A stretch of DNA of 6,229 bases from Deltaproteobacteria bacterium (GTDB taxonomy: Bacteria; Myxococcota_A; UBA796; UBA2385). The stretch spans positions 1 to 6,229 of the forward strand of contig CANHON010000289.1 in NCBI GenBank assembly GCA_947462115.1. The letters are read 5' to 3'. The notes below the pieces were generated by a model that had not been told where the DNA came from, ran no database searches, and saw only the letters and a program-made list of their open reading frames with translations. Positions 1 to 6,000 of the stretch are shown in pieces. The first letter of the stretch is position 1; each line of letters opens with the position of its first letter. Both the position numbers and the translations under genes were made by a program.

Positions 1-2
1 AG

Positions 3-284
3 GACGAACGCCCCTGGACGGCCCTGTTCCGACACATCCACGCCCGCGCCGATCGCCCCGACCCTCGGCTGTGCGGAGGCTTCGAGGCGATGGGGCGCGC
101 GGCGACCTGTCAGGCAGCCGGTCAGGCGACCTTCCGCGACCTGCTGCTCTACCGGCGGGACACCGGGGCGCTCGACTGCGCCGCTGCCCGCGAAGAGGCC
201 AGGCTGTACGCCGATCCAGCGTGGAGGGACGTGATGACCGAGGTCACCGAAGCGGCCGGCTGCCCGCGAGCGCCAGGGCCATGA
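3..284 (+). CDS. C-terminal part of an unrecognised four-cysteine protein (5' end outside window)
   Basis: This frame is open from the left edge and ends at TGA 282-284, giving 93 residues of a protein whose start lies upstream. It is judged real because third codon positions are strongly G/C and because its stop overlaps the next gene's start (ATGA at 281-284). I do not recognise a family. Visible features are four cysteines at residues 24, 36, 59 and 87 of the fragment, a charged, probably helical middle (FRDLLLYRRDTG) and a Pro/Gly-rich tail. The cysteines would suit an exported, disulfide-bonded protein, but the N-terminus that would show a signal peptide is missing. The overlap suggests translational coupling with the putative lipoprotein that follows. 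An internal ATG at 90 gives a 64-residue product, but nothing favours it because the frame is open and codon-typical before it. Confidence 0.6.
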   Translation, partial: DERPWTALFRHIHARADRPDPRLCGGFEAMGRAATCQAAGQATFRDLLLYRRDTGALDCAAAREEARLYADPAWRDVMTEVTEAAGCPRAPGP

Positions 285-1261
285 GGGCGGCGCCTGCCTG
301 GAAGAACAGCGTGAATCATCTGCGCTGCGTCATTCTCGCATCCAGCTTCAGCCTCGGCTGCGCGGCCGACGAGGGGCTGAGCTGGCGGCGCAGCGTGGAG
401 CTCATCGCCCTCACGGACCAAGCGCGCGTGCTCGACCTGCGCGCTGCCGAGGGCAACACCGGCGTCGAGCGGCACCAGGCGGTGATCCGGCTGGACCGCT
501 GGCTGACCGACGGGGCGCCGATCGAGTACGCGCGCCGCAGCCGGTCCGCGCAGACCCTCCGGGAGAACGGCCAGATCGGCGTAGAGGACGACCTTTTGGT
601 GCGCGGGCCGGAGGGGCTCAGCGTCGCCCTCCGCAGCGGCGAGCTCAACGCCCGCCTGCTCGCCCGAAGCGTCGAGCCGCGCGCCGAGCGAAGCGACGGA
701 GACTGGCGCGGCGCTTGGTCCACCGTCACCCTGGACGGCTGGGTGGAGGCCGGCGCGCGGGGCGGGCGCCTGCACGGTCCTGCCCTGCTCATCGAGCGAG
801 AAGGCTCACCGCCACGCGGTTCACGCCGGGTGTTGTTCCTGCGCTCGGCCAACGTGGAGCTGGGCCTGGACCAGCAGGGCGAGCAGATCACCGCCTGGCT
901 GCGCCGAGACGACGATCCGATTGGTGTTCTCGACGACCTTGAGGTGAACCTCGACCCCTGGGGGCAAGGGACGATCCGCGCGCCCAGCGCCGGCCTCCAC
1001 GTGGAGCTCCGCCTGGGCCCGGTGCGCGGGAGCAGCGCCCTGCACGATCACCTCAGCGCGCCCGAGCAGGTGTTGGCCGACGCCTGGACGGGGCGCGCAG
1101 CCCGACGCGCGGCGATGGTCGAGGCTCGGTTCACCGCCGGGGACGGGCAAGGGGTGATCACCCATGCGACCGGGGTCTTCGTGGAGATCGGCGACCCCAC
1201 CGCCGACCCACCGCGCCGTCGGCCCTGGAGCGGCGGAGCCGATCGCGAGGAGGCGCCGTGA
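281..1261 (+). CDS. Putative lipoprotein of unknown function, 326 aa
   Basis: I do not recognise this protein. The chosen ATG at 281 overlaps the preceding stop (ATGA). An in-frame GTG at 311 is a serious alternative: GGAAG at 300-304 lies six bases before it, and it would give a compact signal peptide (MNHLR, then CVILASSFSLG, then Cys). From the ATG the candidate lipidated cysteine is residue 27, in SLGC. This is an imperfect lipobox because Ser rather than Leu sits at -3, so lipid anchoring is an inference. The mature part has alternating polar and hydrophobic residues, many short segments such as RRVLFLRSANVELGL and GVITHATGVFVEIGDP, and no membrane helix, which suggests a beta-rich periplasmic or outer-membrane-attached fold. 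A lipocalin-like (CrtC/AttH-type) fold is only a guess. Longer in-frame starts exist upstream (for example 71) but would overlap the previous gene widely. The stop overlaps the GTG start of the ferritin-like gene. Confidence 0.7.
   Translation: MRAAPAWKNSVNHLRCVILASSFSLGCAADEGLSWRRSVELIALTDQARVLDLRAAEGNTGVERHQAVIRLDRWLTDGAPIEYARRSRSAQTLRENGQIGVEDDLLVRGPEGLSVALRSGELNARLLARSVEPRAERSDGDWRGAWSTVTLDGWVEAGARGGRLHGPALLIEREGSPPRGSRRVLFLRSANVELGLDQQGEQITAWLRRDDDPIGVLDDLEVNLDPWGQGTIRAPSAGLHVELRLGPVRGSSALHDHLSAPEQVLADAWTGRAARRAAMVEARFTAGDGQGVITHATGVFVEIGDPTADPPRRRPWSGGADREEAP
1247..1253 (+). promoter_or_regulatory. Ribosome binding site GAGGAGG for the ferritin-like gene
   Basis: GAGGAGG lies four bases before the GTG at 1258, inside the last codons of the upstream gene. 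It decides the start in favour of this GTG, which overlaps the upstream stop as GTGA. Confidence 0.7.
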
Positions 1262-1968
1262 CATCCGACGAAGTCGACGTGCAGCAGGCGGTCCTGGAGT
1301 GGCGGCGCCGGACCGTCGCCGAGTACGCGAGCGCCGCCAAAGCGGCCCGGCTCAGCCACTTGCTGATCGCCCTCGGCGCGGACCGCGGCCTCATCAACCT
1401 CGCCCTTCGAGTGACCCGGGACGAGCTTGACCACGCGGAGCTCTCCGCCAAGGTCGCGGAGGCCCTCGGCGACGAAGATTCACCCGTTGGCGTGGACCTC
1501 GAGCTGCTGCTGGGGCCCGAGGACCGGAGGCCCGTGGCCGCGGCCGCGACCCTGCTGCTGGAGGACTTCTGCATCGGCGAGACCTTGGCCGTGCCGCTGT
1601 TCGAAGCGATGCGGGCGGGCGCCACCGAGCCGGCGGCGGTCGAGGCCCTCCGTCGGATCTGCCGCGATGAAGCCGTGCATCGGGCCTTCGCGTGGCGCGC
1701 CCTCGACGCGCTGCTCGAGGTCGACCCGCCCGGCGTTCACGGGCTCATCGACGGGCTCCTGCCCGCGGCCTTGGGGCGCTTCGCGGCCACCTATGGCGAG
1801 GTCTCCTTGGCGCTCCAGCCCGGCCCGCGGGGCCTCGGCGCGGGCCTGCTGCCGGGAACGACGTGGCGGGCGATATTTTGGCGCACGCTCGAGGCTGAGG
1901 TGCTGCCGCGCTTCGCGGCGCGGGGATGGGCACCTTCGCCGCCGACGTTGCCCGCCGTGGTAGGCTGA
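1258..1968 (+). CDS. Ferritin-like di-iron domain protein, 236 aa
   Basis: Predicted four-helix-bundle protein of the ferritin-like superfamily, probably cytoplasmic because no signal peptide is visible. The metal ligands can be read directly: E22 in AEYAS (helix 1), E56 and H59 in RDELDH (helix 2), E108 in CIGET (helix 3), and E138 and H141 in RDEAVH (helix 4). That is the usual set of four carboxylates and two histidines with two EXXH motifs. The layout EYAS...LGA...DELDHAEL...CIGET...DEAVHRAFAW resembles a ferritin-like family I associate with myxobacterial genomes. The C-terminal part, from about residue 160, is rich in Leu, Gly and Pro and its role is unclear. The chemistry cannot be assigned: iron-dependent oxidation, oxygen or peroxide reduction, or iron binding are all possible. 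The GTG start overlaps the upstream lipoprotein stop and has a strong ribosome binding site, so co-expression with that gene is likely. Confidence 0.85.
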   Translation: MTSDEVDVQQAVLEWRRRTVAEYASAAKAARLSHLLIALGADRGLINLALRVTRDELDHAELSAKVAEALGDEDSPVGVDLELLLGPEDRRPVAAAATLLLEDFCIGETLAVPLFEAMRAGATEPAAVEALRRICRDEAVHRAFAWRALDALLEVDPPGVHGLIDGLLPAALGRFAATYGEVSLALQPGPRGLGAGLLPGTTWRAIFWRTLEAEVLPRFAARGWAPSPPTLPAVVG

Positions 1969-1971
1969 GCC

Positions 1972-2913
1972 ATGCGCACGAACCGCCCGACCCGCAGCTC
2001 CCGCTCCGCGACCCTCCACCTGCCCTTCGCCGGGGTCCTCCGCGGGGCGCTGTTCGCAGCCCTGGTCGCGGCCGTCGCCCCCACCGCCTGGGGCGCCGAC
2101 GACGACGACGAGTTCTTGGGCTCCGGCGGCGGCGACGAGGAGGGCGCCGCCCCCAAGGACGACCGGTCCTTGTGGTCTTGGCCCACCGAGACCCGCATCG
2201 ATACCCGAGCTTCGACCATCTCTTTGGCCTGGGAGGGCGACGCGCAGCCAGAGGTGCTGAGCTTCGACGACGTGCTGCGGGTGGAGCGGGCGCGGGCTTA
2301 CGAGAAGATGCCCGATGAGCTGTTTTTGCGCATCGCGGACGGGCGTCGTGTGCTCGTGTCCCGCGGCAACGACGCCGCCACCCACGCCATTCTCGCCAAG
2401 GCGCTGACCGGCTTCACCTTGGAGGTCATGCCCCCAGGCGAGGGCCATTTCGACCCCAAGAACGGCGGCCGCAGCCGCCCCCCGGCGCTCCGCATCGGGC
2501 CCGGCGACGGGATCGCGTACCGGGCCGCCAAGACCACCGATCTCGCGATGCAAGGCGGGCGGGGCGCAGAGCTGCGGGTGGTCGCCGACGACGACCACGC
2601 GGCCCTCCGCGGTGAGGGCGGCGGCACCCTCGCCAAAGAGCAGATCGACCTCGTGATCAAGGAGCGCATGGCGCTCTACTCGCGCTGCTACGAGCGGGAG
2701 CTGCGCCGGGACGCGCGCCTCGCCGGCAAGGTGGTGATCCGCTTCGTGGTGGACAAGGACGGCAGCGTCAAGCACGCCCACCTCCGCGCCACCTCGCTTG
2801 AGAACAGCGTGGTGGAGTCGTGTGTGGTGTCGGAGATCCTGCAGACGCGCTTCCCCAAGCCCGGCGGCGGCACCGTCGTGGTCAGCTACCCGTTCAACTT
2901 CCAGCCGCGCTGA
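1972..2913 (+). CDS. Secreted protein with AgmX/PglI-like C-terminal domain, 313 aa
   Basis: An exported protein with three parts. The N-terminus has an Arg-rich start, a hydrophobic run (GALFAALVAAVAP, about residues 25-37) and a plausible signal peptidase site after A39-W40-G41. An acidic, glycine-rich stretch follows (about 42-64). A middle region (about 75-150) includes SFDDVLRVERA and ELFLRIADGRRVLVS, which looks beta-rich and faintly PH-like; that is inference. From about residue 218 to the end is the AgmX/PglI-type domain common in myxobacteria: LAKEQIDLVIKERM, then SRCYERELRRD, GKVVIRFVVDKDGSV, SLENSVVESCVV, FPKPGGG and YPFNFQPR. C239 and C284 are well placed for a disulfide. In myxobacteria such domains occur in gliding-motility (AgmX) and other envelope proteins, often at the end of variable N-terminal parts, so the domain does not fix a function. 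The ATG lies three bases after the ferritin-like stop, in the same frame, with only a weak ribosome binding site, which suggests coupling to upstream translation. Confidence 0.85.
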   Translation: MRTNRPTRSSRSATLHLPFAGVLRGALFAALVAAVAPTAWGADDDDEFLGSGGGDEEGAAPKDDRSLWSWPTETRIDTRASTISLAWEGDAQPEVLSFDDVLRVERARAYEKMPDELFLRIADGRRVLVSRGNDAATHAILAKALTGFTLEVMPPGEGHFDPKNGGRSRPPALRIGPGDGIAYRAAKTTDLAMQGGRGAELRVVADDDHAALRGEGGGTLAKEQIDLVIKERMALYSRCYERELRRDARLAGKVVIRFVVDKDGSVKHAHLRATSLENSVVESCVVSEILQTRFPKPGGGTVVVSYPFNFQPR

Positions 2914-2950
2914 GCGCTGCGCCGACCGCCGCTTGGATCCGGGCCAAGGC

Positions 2951-2969
2951 CTGAACGTGCACCCTGAAC
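2951..2969 (+). repeat. CTGAAC direct repeat, possible LexA-type operator
   Basis: CTGAAC occurs at 2951-2956 and again at 2964-2969, a 13-bp period with a 7-base spacer. Read on the other strand this is GTTCAG-N7-GTTCAG. GTTC half-sites and a GTTCAG core are known in alphaproteobacterial and Myxococcus LexA boxes, and uvrA is a classical SOS gene. However, the alphaproteobacterial box has GTTC-N7-GTTC (11-bp period), and the Myxococcus consensus matches here only in part. The repeat is seen; its role as an operator is inference. Confidence 0.3.
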
Positions 2970-2979
2970 ACGGTGTAAA
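2951..2979 (+). promoter_or_regulatory. uvrA: Weak sigma70-like promoter candidate for uvrA
   Basis: A -35-like CTGAAC (2951-2956, 3 of 6 matches to TTGACA) is separated by 17 bases from a -10-like TGTAAA (2974-2979, 4 of 6 matches to TATAAT). The stretch GTGTAAAG is locally AT-rich in a very GC-rich gap. If used, transcription would start near 2986, leaving a leader of about 68 bases. The -35 box would coincide with the first CTGAAC repeat, so a protein bound there could block it. The match is poor enough to arise by chance. Confidence 0.22.
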
Positions 2980-3044
2980 GAGCTGTCTTCCGGTCCGACA
3001 ATGACCGTGACAGGCCCGCGGCATGGGATACGCCCGCGCAGCCT

Positions 3045-3048
3045 GGAG
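3045..3048 (+). promoter_or_regulatory. uvrA: Ribosome binding site GGAG for uvrA
   Basis: GGAG lies five bases before the ATG at 3054. It supports this start over the in-frame ATG at 3213, which is nearer the canonical UvrA N-terminus but has only a poor GAGCGG-like element in front of it. Confidence 0.6.
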
Positions 3049-3053
3049 CGTCT

Positions 3054-6000
3054 ATGTCCGACCCAGAACTTCTCGGCGCCACCACTGGCGCAACCGCTGG
3101 CGCCACCCTTGGTGCCAGCAACGGCCTCGCCGTCCTTACGTCCATCCCGGCGCTGCCGCCGGCGGGTGGGGTGCCTTCGCGCGCGCTCAGCCCCGGGCCG
3201 AGCGGCCTGGTCATGGTCCCCGAGGGCGATCAGAACATCGTCGTCATCGGCGCCCGCGAGCACAACCTCCGCGGCGTCGATCTGGTGCTGCCGCGCGGCG
3301 GTCTGACGGTCATCACCGGCCTCTCCGGCTCCGGGAAGTCCTCGCTCGCCTTCGACACCATCTACCAGGAGGGGCAGCGGCGCTTCATGGAGTCGCTGTC
3401 GGCCTATGCCCGGCAGTTCCTCGGCTCGATGGAGAAGCCCAAGGTCGAGCGCATCGACGGGCTGTCGCCCACCCTCTGCATCGATCAAAAGACGGTCAAC
3501 CGCAACCCCCGCAGCACGGTGGGCACCGTCACCGAGATCCTGGACCACCTCCGCCTGCTGATGGCCCGCCTCGGCACCCCCCACTGCCCGAGCTGCGACC
3601 GGGCCTTGTCGCGCACCAGCCCCGGCGAGCTCGCCGATCGGCTCATTCGAGACCAGCCCGAGGCCTGGATCACCGTGATGGCGCCCATTGTGCAAGAGCG
3701 CAAGGGCGAGTACCGCAAGGAGCTGGCCGAAGCCCAGGCCCAAGGTTGGGTGCGGGCACGCATCGACGGGCAGCTCCACCGCCTCGATGAGGCGCCGACC
3801 CTCGGCCGCTACGAGAAGCACAGCATCGAGCTGGTCGTCGATCGCCTGCGGGCGCGCCCGGAGAACCGGTCCCGCATGGCCGAGGCGATGGAGCAGGCGG
3901 TGGCGCGGGCCGGGGGAGGGCTCAGCCTGCTGGTCCGCGGGCCCGAGGCCGAAGCGGACGAGCACCAGCTCATCTCGATGGCACGGACCTGCCCCGAACA
4001 CGGCATCACCGCGGCGGAGCTGGAGCCCCGCCTGTTCAGCTTCAACGCCCCGCAGGGCGCCTGCCAAGCCTGCTCGGGCCTGGGCTTCCTCGAAGACTTC
4101 GACCCCGCGCTCATCCTCGACGAGGACGCGCCCGTCGACCGCTGCGTGCGCCTGCTCCAGGGCGAGGACGACCACATCCCCTACGGCATGGTCAGCCGGA
4201 CCACCCTGGCGGGCGTCGCCAAGGCGCTCGGGGCCCCCAAGGGCGCCCGCCTGCGCGAGCTCAGCGCCGAGCAGCGCGCCGGCCTCCTCGAGGGCTGCGC
4301 CGTCGAGGTCCAGATCACCCGCACCTTCGAGGGGCGGAGCACCGTCACCTCCCGCGCGTGGCCGGGGGTGATGCCCAACCTCAAGGACGTGTGGCGCTAC
4401 ACCCACCTGCCGCGGCTCCAGCCCTTGCGCCGCCAGCAGCGGTGCCCGGAGTGCGGCGGCGCGCGGCTCAGCGCCTTGGCACGCGCGGTGCGCTTCCGTG
4501 GCCAGAGCATCGACCAGCTCACCGATCTCACGGTGGAGGCCGCCCGCGCCTGGGTCGAGGGCCTCGCGCTCACCGAGGCGGAGGCCCGGATCGGCGCGCC
4601 CATCCTCAAGGAGCTGCGGGCCCGGCTCGGCTTCTTGTCGGAGGTGGGGCTCGACTACCTCGGGCTCAACCGCTCCGCCGCGACGCTGAGCGGGGGCGAA
4701 GGGCAGCGGATCCGGCTCGCCGGCCAGGTCGGCGCGGGCCTCCAGGGCATCACCTATGTGCTGGACGAGCCGAGCATCGGGCTGCACGGCCGGGACCAAC
4801 ACCGGCTGATGCTCGCGCTCGAGGCGCTCCGCGACAAGGGGAACACCGTGCTGGTCGTCGAGCACGACCCGATGACCATGCGGCGGGCCGACTGGCTGGT
4901 GGAGATCGGCCCCGGCGCCGGCGTGGAGGGCGGGAGGCTCGTGGCCAGCGCGCCGCCGGCGGTCTTCTTGCGCTCCGACGCGCTCACCGCCCGCTTCCTC
5001 CGTGGCGAAGAGCGGATCCCGCTGCCCGCGACCCGCAGGGGCGGGAGCGGCAAGGCCCTGCGCCTGCTGCACGCGAGCGAGAACAACCTCCGCGACGTCA
5101 CCCTCAGCGTCCCCCTCGGCACGCTCACCGTGGTCACCGGGGTGAGCGGCTCCGGGAAGTCCACGCTCATCCTCCACACGCTGACCCGGGCGGTCGCGGC
5201 CAAGCTGCACGGGGCCGAGGACCCACCGGGCGCCCACGGCGGCCTCGAGGGCGTCGAGCACCTCGACAAGATCGTGCGCATCGATCAGGACCCGATCGGC
5301 CGAACCTCGCGCTCCAACCCCGCGACCTACACCGGCGCGATGGACGTCATCCGCGACCTTTTCGCCGCCCTGCCCGAGAGCCGGGTCCGCGGCTACAGCA
5401 AGGGGCGGTTCAGCTTCAACGTCGCGGGCGGCCGCTGCGAGGAGTGCAAGGGCGCCGGGCTCGTCACCGTCGAGCTCCAGTTTTTGGCCGACGTGGAGAT
5501 CCCCTGCGAGGCCTGCGGCGCCAAGCGCTTCAACGCCGAGACCCTGGAGCTGCGGTACCGCGGCCGCACCATCACCGAGGTGCTGGACCTCAGCATCGCC
5601 GAGGCCGCCGCCCTGTTCCAGCAGCACCGAAAGCTGCGCCGGATCTTCGACACGCTCGTCGAAGTGGGCCTGGGCTACGTCAAGATCGGCCAGCCGAGCA
5701 CCACGCTCTCGGGCGGCGAAGCCCAGCGCATGAAGCTCGCGGCCGAGCTCGCGCGGCCCAACGCCGAGCCCACCCTCTACGTGCTGGACGAGCCCACCAC
5801 CGGCCTGCACATGGCCGATGTCCGTCGGCTGCTGGGCTGCTTGCAGCGCCTCGTCGACCGGGGCCACACCGTGCTCGTGGTCGAGCACGACACCGACGTC
5901 ATCAAGTGCGCCGACCACGTCATTGACATGGGGCCAGACGGCGGCGCTGGCGGCGGCCACATCGTCGGGGAGGGCACCCCCGAGCAGATCGCGCGCCTCG

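Larger units (their letters stand above)
2914..3053 (+). other. Intergenic region between the AgmX/PglI-like gene and uvrA
   Basis: These 140 bases carry no supported gene. They hold two CTGAAC repeats, a weak -35/-10 pair, an imperfect palindrome TGTC-N9-GACA (2984-3000) and the uvrA ribosome binding site. An ATG at 3001 opens a frame that runs into uvrA in another phase, but it has no ribosome binding site. I see no hairpin followed by a T-run, so no terminator for the upstream operon is called. Confidence 0.6.

Noticed and set aside
71..280. An upstream extension of the putative lipoprotein from ATG 71
   Set aside because: It would overlap the preceding gene by over 200 bases, is extremely Arg/Gly-rich and would bury the signal peptide. 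ATG 281 or GTG 311 is more plausible.
2936..2952. GGCC-AA-GGCC as a terminator stem after the AgmX/PglI-like gene
   Set aside because: The loop would have only two bases and no T-run follows, so it is not a credible intrinsic terminator.
2983..3013. CTGT...ACAG as an E. coli-type LexA box
   Set aside because: The two halves are 23 bases apart instead of eight, so the match is chance.
1480..3024. A 514-codon open frame on the - strand across the ferritin-like and AgmX/PglI-like genes
   Set aside because: It is antisense to two recognisable + strand genes and has the Ala/Gly/Arg-rich composition of a shadow frame.
3001..3306. A frame starting at ATG 3001, possibly a leader peptide for uvrA
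   Set aside because: There is no ribosome binding site, it runs about 250 bases into uvrA in the wrong phase, and its translation is Arg/Pro/Ser-rich without any motif.
4358..5926. A 522-codon + strand frame inside uvrA
   Set aside because: It overlaps conserved UvrA motifs in another phase and is an Arg/Pro/Gly-rich shadow translation.
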